NCBI GenBank assembly: GCA_029339195.1
Contig: JAPTJF010000663.1
Location: forward strand, 1-22,688
Source of the DNA: Micractinium sp. NFX-FRZ
Taxonomy: Eukaryota > Chlorophyta > Trebouxiophyceae > Chlorellales > Chlorellaceae
DNA: 22,688 nucleotides
Direction of reading: 5' to 3'
Part shown: positions 8,869 to 19,100 of the stretch, piece after piece
Layout: each line of letters starts with the position of its first letter
Position numbering within the stretch: the stretch's first letter is position 1
Notes under the pieces: model-generated
Database searches by the model: none
What the model saw: the letters and a program-made list of their open reading frames with translations, nothing else
What the model was told of the DNA's origin: nothing
Translations under genes and position numbers: made by a program

Positions 8869-11800
8869 TCACGCCACCCCAATGTGTCCATACAGTAAGA
8901 ACACAAGCAGCGTGGCGATTGCCAGGCCGAGGAAGTGGGCCGCCTGATACGCGATCGCCATCACGCCTGCAGCCGCGCCCTTGAGCTGCAGACAGCGCAA
9001 GCCGGGTGCATTTGGGTTGGCATAGGGTGACGAAGGGCTGGGCGCGCAAGTGTTGTGGGGTCAGAGGCTGACGTGTGCCTCGACTGACTGGGTGCTGGCC
9101 GGTGCCTGGATCTGGGGCCGGCCGGCAGTGCAGAAGCGTGCAAATAACAGATGTTGGCACCCAGCCAAGCAATGGCACATTGCAACCCTCTGGCTGCCGG
9201 CTGGCTTGCACACCCCACCTGTGGCGGCGCCAGCCGTGGCGCCAGCATGTTTGACATAGTGTTGATGTAGCCACCCAGCATCCAGATGAGCGCCACAAAC
9301 ATCACTGCAGGGGTAGGTGGCAGGGCGGGGAGGATATAGGCGGGGTGAGGTGAAGGGCATTGCAGGGAGAGGGAGGAGCAGAAGAGGTGGGGCGTGTGGG
9401 GCAGTGTGGGGTGGACGTAGGATGGCACTGCTGTGTCGCTGTAGAACGGCAAGACATCACACTGCCTCTCTGTCTGTGCATCCTTCCCCTCAACCTGAGC
9501 ACTTGCCAGGAGGTCCAACCGTCCCACAACATTTCCAGCCAGCCGCAGCACTTGCCGGGTGGTCCCACCGTCCCACAACCTGCCTCCTCAACCTTAGCGC
9601 TTGCCAGGTGGTCCCATCTTCCCACAACTTTCCTCCCAACCTCAGCACCCACACCTCACCTGCCGCCACGTCGCTGTGCAGGTGGTCGGGGGACTTGAGG
9701 TAGAGCAGGAAGATGGGCACACCTATACACAGGAGGGGCAGGCAGAGCAAAATTTAGGCAGGCCGGGCGCGAAAAGAAAGTGGGCAGCACACGAGGATGG
9801 TTTGCCACAGGGGCAGGGAGCAGCATGGGAGCACGAGAAGCAAGCGTACGACACACAGTCGTCTACGCACACACGGCGACACACAGCTGCAGCTGCAGCC
9901 TATACCTCCAGACAATCAATATTTCTCACTGGCCTTCACCTGATGCCCCGACCCAATGCCCCGCCCAGCTGCGCTCCCAGCCAGCCTGTTGACCAACCCA
10001 CCTGCCAGCTTGACCCCGGCGGCAGCCAGCGGTGTGAGGGGCGACTCGGCCGCAAAGAGGGAGAGGCGGGGGAGGAAGCGGCCCAGCACGTCGGCAAAGA
10101 TGCGCACGAAGAAGAGGGCCTGCAGCAGGGGGGCGGGCCAAGATGTGCCAACGAGATGAGGGGTGGACACCTGCTGCACGTGGAAAACAAGGAGCACAAC
10201 GAGGGAGGGGCGGGCACATACGTGCACCAAAAAGGGGTCTGCAAACAGGCGGGGGAGACCAAAAGACGCGGCAGTTGGGCAGGTAAGAGGAAAGCGGGAG
10301 ATCCACTTGGCTCAGCGAGCAACATGGAGCCAGCAAGCGCAGCAGGCAGCGCGGCCAGCGAGCGCAGCAGGCGCAGCCATGGCGACAGAGAGCGCAGCCG
10401 TGGCGGCAGCAGCAGCACAGCCAGCCACGCACCTTGGGCAGCGACTCCCCAAGCAGGCCCGAGGTCGGCACGTAAGTGAAGAAGGGGAAGAGGGTGAGGG
10501 CGATGGTGCTGCTGAGGCTGAGCGCCGCCACGGGCGCCCACACCAGCTTCAAGGCCTGCCAGCTCAAGCTGCCCCCGCTGGCCCCGCTTCTGCCTGGCGG
10601 TGCCCCACTTGCTGCTGCTGCTGCTGCTCCGGAGTGCGGCCCTGCCGCCGCCTGCTGCCTGCCGCCCTGCTGCCCTGCTGCCGCCAGGAAGCTGTCCACC
10701 CCAGGGGCGGCATGTGTGACTGACACCTTGAAGGGAGGCTCTGCTGCCGCCGCCGGCGGGCTGGTATCTATTGTCACTGGGAGCACAGCTGCCACGAGCA
10801 CCGCAGGCGGCGCCGACAGCTGCCGCTCAGAGCGCTGCTGCCCCCGCACCACATCCCGCCCGCGGCCGCCCAACTGCAGCGTCCCTTCGTCGTCAACAGA
10901 TGCTGCCAGGCTCAGGCTGGAGCCCTCGTCCCAGCTGGATGAGGCAGTGAGTCCACCAACCTCCTGCTCGGCTGCACGCAGAGACGGGGAAAGGCAGTTG
11001 GACGAGGTTACTGTGAGCGCACATAACCAGACCAGGGTTGAGCATTGAGGAGCTGCATGCATGCAGGCGCCGCGGCAGGCTGGCTGCCTTGCAGCTGGCG
11101 CGGTGTGCACGCAGCAGGAAGCACGCAGCGCGGCTGCAGCAGCAAGTCGGTTATTGCAATCGACTTACTGGAGAGGAAGGGGCTCTGGTATGGTTCCAGG
11201 CTGCTGTAACCCACAAGCGGCGGCAGCGAGCGCTGCTTCCACAGCTGCTGCCCCAGCGCCAGCAGGTGCTGAGGCGTTGTGGGGTGGCCATCGCCGTGCG
11301 GCGAGGCTGGCGGCGGTGCGCCCACGATGCCGTCCTCTGCTGCCGCTGCAGCCCTGGCTGCGGCCGTGGGGGTGCCCGGTGGGCTGCCATCTGCTGCCAC
11401 TGCCCCTGCTTCCAGCTGCACCTCCTGCTGCTGCAGCAGAGGCTCTGTGAGATCCTGCAGTGACGTGCAGACACGATGCGAAGCGTTGAGAGCAGGGGGC
11501 CATGCGGCTAGGGCAGATACACATCTGTTTTTAACTCAGCCAGGCCCCAGAAACCTTGTTTGGGGGATAACATATAGCAAAGACAGGCAAAGGCAGCAGG
11601 TGCAGGAGGGTGAGGTACAGCAAGAGGCAGAGGCACATAGCGTAGCGTGTCGGCAGGAGTGTCCCACATAGGGCCCGCTTCCAGCGGCGAGAATAGCGTG
11701 GCTGCTTCGGGCAAGGAGCAGTGATGTCAAACAAGTTGCGGTTCGCACCTGCTTGCCCGCGGCGCGCTCGATGGATGCCCAGTGGCGCAGGAGCAGGCTG

Positions 11801-13184
11801 ACGGTGGCCCACAGCCCCGCCACGATCACGAGTGCAATGATCTCATACAGGATGATCTGCAGAACATAACAGGGGAGGCGGCGTGCTGTGGCTGTGGATG
11901 CACAGGAAGACAGCTTTGGTGTCTCTTGCGCTGAGCTTTGCATGGGCCACATATCGGTGCAAAGCTGCGAGCTTGGAAACCGAGGCACTGCAGGTAGGGC
12001 ATGCCTTGCTTCCCCACATGCAGCGCACCACGCACTGCTTCTGCATTACGCACTGCCCGACGGCCCACTCAACACCCTGGCATGGCTTGCCTGCTGGTTC
12101 CGCGTGGGGCGCGGCCCCATCTCCAGCGCCAGCTGCATGGCCAGCACCAGCGGCCCGCTGGCGGAGCAGCCCAGGCCCAGGGCTATCACATTCTTGTTGG
12201 CGAAGCGGGCCACCAGCTGGTAGGAGGCCGAGAAGGCGATGCCGGAGAAGAGGCCCAGCGCGACCACAGCCCCCAGCAGGAACCAGATGTGGGTGGGCAT
12301 GAAAGGGAACCAGGCGGTGACGGCGGCGTAGCCCACCAGGCCCACTAGTAGGCGGACTAAGATCGTCTTGGGAACGCCTAGGGGTGGGAAGGAGGGGAGG
12401 CAGGGCGGGTGGGGTGGTTGGTGCAAGGCGTGGGCGCCTAGGCAGGGTAGCGGCAGGCCGGGTGGCCGGGTGGACCAAGTGCCTCAGCGCGCTTAGAAAG
12501 CGAGCTTGCAAGGCTGCAGCAGCTAACAGGCCGCTGCCAGTTGCGCCACGGGGGCCCTGCGCACAGGCCGCCTCCACTCTTTGCCAGCACCCAGCACTCT
12601 GCTTTGCCAGCACCCACAAAATGTCACCGAGTGATCGGCACTGCTAAGCAACTACATTGATGCTTTGTTGCACTTGGTTGTGCACCAGCACATCTACCCT
12701 CCCAAGCCCCCCACCCAGCCCCCACCCACCTAGGCGCTCCTCCAGCGGTTTGTCGAGGAAGGCCGACACCACGAGCAGCGGGATGGAGGGAAGGAAGTAC
12801 GCAATGTTGAGCTGCAGCAGTACAGCGGGGCCGTGCAGCGTGCGGTAGTAGCCCAGCCTGCAAAGACGGGGCGGGGCCGGGCGGCTGGGAGGTCGGGTGG
12901 CCAGCCTTGCACCCTGGCTGGCACAACGTAGCTGGTGTATGCCTAGTGGGCTGTCCTCTCCCCTCACGTCCCCCCCCCCTGAAAGTTGTCAGAGCAGACA
13001 GTCACTGGCTGCCTGAAGGAGCTGGTGCGGGCTGGCTGCAGTGGGCTGAGCCGGCTTACTGTGAGGAGACCGCCACCCAGGCGCTGGTGAAGGCCACGCT
13101 GACGAGGAAGAAGCGGAAGACGGTCCAGCGACCGCCCTTGATCTTGTGGGCGCCCGCCGCTGGGGCGAAGCCGCCGCCCGCCAT
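8869..13184 (-). CDS. Equilibrative nucleoside transporter (ENT/SLC29) family protein
   Basis: Ten exons join in phase: 13184-13060, 12857-12730, 12377-12091, 11856-11749, 11454-11169, 10971-10433, 10119-10002, 9722-9660, 9304-9219 and 8985-8869, giving 618 aa. About eleven membrane segments are readable: six between residues 25 and 205, and five from 452 to the end. ENT-like marks are the TM4-TM5 stretch (GLFSGIAFSASYQLVARFAN), TM8 with D-x3-GR (RIFADVLGRFLPRL), TM10 with GGYINTMSNMLAPR in the place of the family's SNGY motif, and a final AGVMAIAYQAAHFLGLAIAT. ENTs carry nucleosides or nucleobases across plasma or organelle membranes. The TM6-TM7 loop is very long (about 245 aa) and low in complexity (Ala, Gln, Pro, Ser). 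Intron 3 begins with GC. The substrate cannot be told from sequence. A Major Facilitator-type protein was considered, but the C-terminal half fits ENT much better. Confidence 0.85.
9502..9648. repeat. 49-bp minisatellite, 3 copies, in ENT intron 8
   Basis: Copies lie at 9502-9550, 9551-9599 and 9600-9648, each beginning CTTGCC followed by a GGTCC core and TCCCACAAC. The end of a fourth, partial unit precedes them. They take up about 40 percent of the 355-nt intron and abut the donor side. Confidence 0.92.
10330..10379. repeat. 25-bp tandem duplication in ENT intron 6
   Basis: CCAGCAAGCGCAGCAGGC at 10330 recurs with one change at 10355. A shorter 21-bp repeat of GCGCAGCC-TGGCG follows at about 10372-10410. 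Confidence 0.65.
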
Positions 13185-13711
13185 GGCGCCGTTTGAGGCG
13201 CGCCTTCAGCGACGCTGCGCTGCCTGGGCCAAGGGGGGCACTTGCATTGATTTGAATCAGAGCAGAGCACTTGGTGGCATACAACTGCCCGCTGGAAGCC
13301 GACAAGATGCCCGGTGAGCAGGTGGCGTCGGCGTGCGGGAGGGGCGGCCGGGCAGGCGTGCGGCGGAGGCTGGGAGGTGGCGCGCACGTGAGGACCCGCG
13401 GCGCAGCTGGCAAACCGCCCTGCAGGGCCCACCTGTGATTCAAAGCCTCTCAAACACTCCGGTCCAAGTGATAACCGCGCAGTCTCAAGAGCGCGGTGAA
13501 GCCGGAGAGGCGCTGCACGGCTGCTGTATCTCGATTCAAAGCAAAGACGCGGGGATAGATTGCCGAAGACCACGACAGGCCGCGCACTTGACCATGTGAC
13601 ACTGCCGCTGGGCCGCCGCTGCGACGTCATGACGCGTCACCTTGGGCTGGCGCTTCCGCTCCGTGCCTTGTTGTAACCCTTCTGTCTGAGACGTGTTACA
13701 GCTCTACAACT
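13185..13711. promoter_or_regulatory. ENT upstream region
   Basis: The 527 bp between the AVEN-like stop and the ENT start hold no exon. GATTCAAA occurs three times: 13251-13258 (minus), 13437-13444 and 13533-13540 (plus). A 10-bp palindrome, CGTCATGACG (13625-13634), contains paired TGACG cores of the kind bound by bZIP factors. Both are candidate control sites for ENT by position only. Confidence 0.35.
13696..13700 (-). terminator. Poly(A) signal TGTAA right after the AVEN-like stop
   Basis: TTACA on the plus strand reads TGTAA on the minus strand, starting only 11 nt after the stop codon at 13712. I saw no other minus-strand TGTAA before the ENT start, so the 3' UTR may be unusually short. 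Confidence 0.4.
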
Positions 13712-14184
13712 TCAAAGCTTATCCAGCCAGTCCTCTAGGGACTGATCCTTCTTCTGCGTCGGCGGTGCTGCAGCCAGGGAAGTGCGCCCGCCGTCGCTTG
13801 CGACCTGCGGCAGCTTGCCAGATGCCGCTGCCGATGCCCCCGGTGCTGCCTGGCCAGTCACTATCCCTAGCAGCGCATCCAGCTCATCATCATGGTCCTC
13901 TGATGCCGCTAGCTGCTGTGGATGGTGGGACTGCAGAGGTGCCTGGATTGGCTGCTGCGCTGGCTGCTGCTGCAGTGCCGGGCGCTGGGTGGCAGCGTGC
14001 CCCTGCTGCCCGCCGGCTGCTGCTGCCGGACCTTGTGGGGCCCGCGCTGCCGCTGCCTGTGCTGCCGCTGCTGCTGCAGGCGCTTGTCGAGCTGCACCGC
14101 TGCTCCCCGCGCTGCTGCTGATTGATGCTTTCTCACCAAGTAGCTCACTCAGCAAATCATCCACCTCGCCATCCCCGCCAGCGC

Positions 14185-14236
<52 letters not shown>

Positions 14237-15634
14237 AGCAGGAACTGCTGGGGCTGCTGGCTGCGCCGGCGGCAGCGCCCCAGCGACCGGGACTGCCTCA
14301 GCTGGATTCTGCCACACTTCCCGCTGCCCGCCTGCTGCGCCAGGGGTCAGCCCAGCCACTGCCACCGCCGCCGCCGCCACCGCACCGGCGTGTGCCGGCC
14401 GGCCTCCCGCCTCCCATGCATCGAGATCTGGAAGCTCATCCGACGCTTCGCTGCCGCTGGCGCTGCCATCATACTCTTCATCGCTAAAAGCATCTGTCTC
14501 CAGCACCTTGTTTCTGGGCAGCAGCTCCAGACAGGTGGCCAGGCCTTTCAAATCGAACGACAGCCCCTGCAGGCGGGAAGCACAGCAGCAGCAGAGTGCA
14601 AGGGGCACAATGTGAGAGGCGGGCGGGAGGGTGGCAGGGACGCAGCAGAAGTTTCCGGGGAGCTCTAAGCAGATGGCCAAGCCCTCCAGGTCGGCCCAGT
14701 GCACCATAACAGAGGCCACGATGCACATCCGGAGCTGCCCTCAACCAAAGGACCCACGAAAACAGTGAACCTGGCCGCAAGCCAGAGCCCGCACCTGGTA
14801 GCCCCCAGCTGCGGGCTCTGGTGGGGCGCCCAGCTCCTGAGCCAGGTTCACTCGTGCCCTGCAGGCAGCCAGAAAATGAGGGCACGCAGCACGGCCAGGC
14901 CGCCAGCAAATGAGGGCACGGCGGCACGGCCAGGCACGGTCGATTTGTTGGGATGCAGGGGGAGAGTGTATGCGTGACAACTAGGGGCTTGCTGGCTGCC
15001 CGCAGGCTGCGAAGGGCAGTGGGCATTAGGACAGCGCACACAGCCACTTGTCACGCCTCGTCCCACTCCCTCTTGCCTGAAGTAGAAGCCCCGGTCAAAG
15101 GGCTCTGCCTGGGAGAGCAGCTGCGCCAAGTCGGCGCCCTGCGACTGCTGCACCGGGCCCAGCGCTGCCGCAGCCGCTGCCGCCTCGGCCTCCTCATCAT
15201 GATACCTGCAGGGTTGGGGTGAGGCAGCAGCGTTTTGGGACAGCAGCTGATGCTGGGTTGTGAAGTTGGCGGCATATGCCGGCGCCGACCCTCGGCTGTT
15301 TCAAGCCATGGTTCCGCCGGGTGCGGCAGCAATAGAGACACACCAGGGTGTGGGCGAAGTGAGGATTGCACGGGAGGTGCACTCAATCCTTGGAGCCGTG
15401 AACATCGCAGTGCATGGACGGTGCAGCGTGGGCGGTGCACTGTACAGAGGAGGCACGGCACGGCACCCACCGGTCTTGATTGCTGCCCAGGTCTTGCGCC
15501 GCAGCCGCGCCGCGCTTGCCACCACGGCCGCCCCTGCCGCCGCGGCCTGCTGCTGGTCCACTGCCACGACCACGGCTGTGCCGCTGCGTCAGCTTCCATT
15601 TGCTGCGGGCCGCATCTTTCTCGCTGAAGTCCAT
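13712..15634 (-). CDS. AVEN: AVEN-like RGG-box protein
   Basis: Four exons join in phase: 15634-15471, 15205-15077, 14858-14795 and 14566-13712, giving 403 aa. The order of features matches animal AVEN, a cell-death and cell-cycle regulator whose RGG box binds structured RNA. It has an N-terminal RG-rich tract (RGRGSGPAAGRGGRGGRGGK, residues 21-40). It then has SNQDRYHDEE, where AVEN has S-N-x-D-R-Y, and GADLAQLLSQAEPFDRGFYF, which matches AVEN's D-x3-LL...F-x-F block. A short helix follows (DLKGLATCLELLPRN), then acidic Ala-rich linker with leucine motifs DDLLSELLGE and DDELDALLGI, and the end LEDWLDKL, which matches AVEN's C-terminus. Residues about 235-260 carry a poly-Ala run from a GCA repeat. 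The ATG at 15634 is the first in frame after non-coding DNA. Exon 2 needs a GC donor (CAG before GCAAGA) to keep phase. The exact function in algae is unknown. Confidence 0.68.
14186..14236. repeat. (TGC)17 trinucleotide repeat coding for poly-Ala
   Basis: A 51-bp perfect TGC run on the plus strand is read as GCA (Ala) codons in the AVEN-like exon 4. It is likely to vary in length between strains. Confidence 0.9.
14660..14692 (-). repeat. In-frame degenerate copy of the start of AVEN-like exon 4
   Basis: On the minus strand these 33 nt encode DLEGLAICLEL. The real exon 4, 138 bp downstream, encodes DLKGLATCLEL at 14554-14522. The two match at 9 of 11 residues but only 23 of 33 nucleotides, and six of the eight changed codons are synonymous. 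The frame is the same and there is no stop between them. Confidence 0.7.
14764..14852. repeat. Nested inverted repeat over AVEN-like exon 3 and its donor
   Basis: The outer arms are AGTGAACCTGGC (14764-14775) and GCCAGGTTCACT (14841-14852). The inner arms are CCAGAGCCCGC (14782-14792) and GCGGGCTCTGG (14811-14821). Both pairs are exact. Exon 3 (14858-14795) supplies one half and the intron just past its donor supplies the other, so the 5' splice site falls in the terminal loop at the top of the inner stem. Confidence 0.9.
14868..14936. repeat. 34-bp tandem duplication beside the exon 3 acceptor of the AVEN-like gene
   Basis: GCCAGAAAATGAGGGCACG at 14868 recurs as GCCAGCAAATGAGGGCACG at 14902, followed in both by a shared CACGGCCAGG. 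It is in intron 2, within 10-80 nt of the acceptor. Confidence 0.85.
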
Positions 15635-16122
15635 GCCTTCAGAAGTGGCCGCCACCCGCCGGTGTCGCTCGCCGCCGCCGCTGCACACAGCCGGTGCAGT
15701 TTTCTGGCTGCCGCGGCTAACGCAGTTCTTCTTGGAACTTCCACCTGCTCTCTGGAGCGCCGAAAGAGGGCGCTGGAGACTTCGCAGCTGCGCACTGTTT
15801 GGCGGATGTGCAGGGGCAGAAGCGGTGGTGCCCTTTGCCGATCCCAGTAATAAATCGTCAATGTGAGGCTAAGATCAGCCAGTGCCGAGCAGAAACAGCA
15901 GTGCGCTTCATCTGCGCTGCGTGCTGCGTGCTTGGACCCCCTTTCCCGCGCCTGAAGGCGATGCCGGCCTTCAACAGTGCCACATATATCATTGGATCGC
16001 TGAATTGCTTCAGGTGAGCAGCCCCCATGCCGAAAAAAGAGCCGCTTGTGTGCTAATAAACCTCTTCCTGGGCTGGCCTGAGGCCCACGCCAACTGATAA
16101 CTGCACAAGAAGGAGTTGTCGC
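15635..16122. promoter_or_regulatory. Divergent promoter region AVEN-like / DAO oxidoreductase
   Basis: These 488 bp separate the two start codons. They contain an AT-rich patch, CATATATCATTGG, at about 15983-15995, which offers a TATA-like string and a reversed CCAAT. No exon is supported. Confidence 0.45.
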
Positions 16123-19100
16123 ATGAACACCTTTATTTGCGATGACTGGGGCTGCAGCAAGGTGTTCAGCGCGCCCCGCCGCCACTGCAGCGCTGCCGTG
16201 CCTGCCCCGCAGTGCCGCTCCGCGTCGCTGACCCGACTGCCCTCGCATGCCAATGCAGCTAGTGGTCCGATGGCGCAAGTTCTTGTGGTGGGGGGCGGCG
16301 TCATCGGCGCGTCCTGCGCCTACTTCTTGTCCACCAAGGGTGCCCGCCCCATTGTGCTGGAGGCGGTCTCACCGGCATGCAGCGCCAGCGGCAAAGCAGG
16401 TAGGCCGGCAGTGCAGGTACACACAACTCAGCACGCATTTGTTCGCAGATTTAACGGCCATGCCTGTGCCAGGATGCCACAGAAATCTGAAGAGGTTGTT
16501 GCATCAGCAGACAAGGCCGTCAAAATGACGGCTGCCCCTCTCCTCCCATCTACCTCACCATGCACCCCTTTGTCCCTCCACCCAAACAGGCGGCTTCTTA
16601 GCTCTAGATTGGTGCGACAGCTCTCCAGTGGGCCCGCTGGCGCGCCACTCGTTTGCGCTGCACGCTGAGCTGGCAGAGACGCTGGGCACAGACTGCGGGT
16701 ACCGCCGCATGCGCACCCACAGCATCAGCGTGCGGCAGGCAGGTGAGCGTTGCACCTGCTTGGCACCTTGCACTGAAGATTGCCAAGAGGAATCTCTAGG
16801 AATCTCTGGAGGTCGCCAAAGCGGAATCTGGCATCATGTGTACGAGCTGACACATCTGGATGCTTGCCCGTTTCTCCCTCCCACCCTCCCTCCATCCCTC
16901 CCTCGCAGCAGCAGTATCAGGATCACGAGGCGCCATGCAGCGGCGCCTGCCCGACCTGCCCGACTGGGTGGACCGTGACAACATTGGCCAGGCGTCTGTG
17001 ATTGGAACCGAAGCGAATACAGCACAGGTGGGCTAATTGGATGTGCAAAAGATTGCAGCTGACCTGGCGTGCAGGTGTCGTGCAGCAGCAGGAGAGTTGA
17101 GGCACGTGCTGTGGCCGCTGCCCCACTCACCAGCTGGGCGCCTCTAGTGCTGCCAGCGGGTGCCCGCACATTGCGCCTGCCGCCCACACCACTAGAGCAC
17201 ACCTTGCAGCACACCTCCCTGTCAACCTGAACTGTTGCTGAACTGCAGCTTCCCACCCCTCTCAGGTTCACCACGAGCTCTCTCACCAAGGCGCTGCTTG
17301 CCAAGGCCACTGTGGCCTGGCGCCGCCGCACTTGCCACCCCAATAGCCATCGCGCTCCGCTCCCAGGCACCGCCCTTCCCATCACTCTTTCCCCAAAGCC
17401 CCTGCCTCCCTCTCTCCTCAGGTTCACCCCGAGCTCTTCACCAAAGCGCTGCTTGCCAAGGCACAGGAGGCAGGCGGCAGCCTGCAGCTGGCGGCTGTGG
17501 TGGGCCTGGCAGCAGAAGGCGGCCGGGTCACGGCGGTGCGCGTGCGGGACAGCGGCAGCGGCGAGGAGCGCGAGGTGCAGGCGGATGCTGTGGTGTTTGC
17601 CATGGGTGAGCGGGCGGCCAGTCAGGGGGTGCGATTGTTGCCTTTAGGGTCTGCCAGGGCAATGCTGGTCTGCTGGGAAAGGTGTGCGTTTCGCCCAGGA
17701 GCCGCCATACCCGCCCACCGAACCAAGGGCGCTGACCTTCCATGCACCCGATCAACCGCCCCGCCACCCGCCTGCTCACCTGCCCGCCTCCCCCATGCAG
17801 GCGCCTGGTCCAGCCTGCTGCCCCAGTGGCTGCCACAGCTGCGCGGCATGGATGTGACAGGTCTCAAGGTGCACAGCATCGCTCTGGCAGACCCGCAGCA
17901 GCGCACCACTGCTGATGCGCTCTTCTTGGCGTACAGGTGGGTCGGTGGGTGGCCATCAGAGTGCACAGTTGTGTCCTGGACCCCTCTGGCTGGGTTGCAA
18001 GACCAGCAGCCTCGGTGGGGCTAGCTCGAGGGCGGCAGCACGCAAGGAGTGGGCTTGGCTGGCTGCCAGGCAGGGCGCGGCATTGCCAAGCAGGGTACCA
18101 GCTGCTGGCACGCACTGCTGCCACGTCAGCCCAGCACAGGCGCATCCAGCGGCGGCGACCTGCATCCTCAACAGCGTGCCCGCATGTCCACAACCGACGT
18201 CCTGCCATGCAGAGGCACAGACGGCAAGTCACTGGAGCCAGAGGTGTACCCCCGGCCCGGCGGACAGGTGCGCTGCTCTCTCTTCCTGCACCGGCGCTGG
18301 AAGCCACCCTCTGCTGCGGCTGTGGACGACACGCCTCCTTCCATCCTGTCTGCTGCTCTCTCACCCTGCACCGCCCCTGCCATGCCCTCTGCTGTGGCGG
18401 CGGGCTACATGAAAGCCTGCCACCAAGTGTGCTGCCCCAGAGGCAGAGCTTGGCTGTCCCCTCCCTGCTTTCCCACTGCCCACCCTTTGCCCCTCTGCCC
18501 ACCCATCCACCTGGACATCCCTGCCTGACCGCCGCCCCCCTTCATTAGGTGTATGTCTGCGGCGTGTCTGAAGACAACGTGCCGGTGCCAGCCACCGCAG
18601 CCGACGTGCGCCCGCGGCCAGAGGCCATTGCCACACTGCAGGGGGTGGCTGCATCTGTATCCAAGGTGGGGCTGCAGCTGGTACTACCTGAGGCTGAGCC
18701 TGAGGCTCCATTGCTGCAACTGGCACCTGCATCTGCTGAGTTGGAGCAGCAGCAGATGTCAGGTGGGGGCATGCTGTGGGTGCTGCGCAGCTGGCAGCCC
18801 TGCCTGCTGAGGTAGAGCAGCAGTGGCAGGAGCAGGGGGCAGCTACATTCTGGCACCAGCCAGGCAGTACACCTAGGGGCAACCCTGCTAGCTGTGCTCC
18901 GTCCCAGTCTGAGGGCTTCCCAGCTGCGTCTGCCCACGGGCGCAAGCTCACCCACCGCTCTGCCCCTGCTCCTGCTCCCTCCCGTGAGTATCTAAACCGT
19001 CCCTGCTCCGTCTCCTCGGCGTTCACCCACCCCTCTGTCCCTGCTCCTGCTCCCTCCCTCCGTTGCCACAACCCCTTCAGGAACTGGGCGCCGCAGAGCT

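Noticed and set aside
10216..10244. Possible extra small ENT exon (after TTTGCAG, before GTATGT)
   Set aside because: Its 17-nt length destroys the phase. Exon 6 joins exon 7 directly in phase and gives the expected ENT sequence.
9926..11110. 394-aa continuous minus-strand frame
   Set aside because: Part of it is ENT exon 6 in the right frame, but both ends run through introns with good donor and acceptor sites, and the added residues break the ENT fold.
14857..15076. GT donors after AVEN-like exon 2 (GTGGGA, GTGACA)
   Set aside because: They are in the wrong phase for any downstream exon combination. Only the GC donor at 15076 gives a continuous AVEN-like protein.
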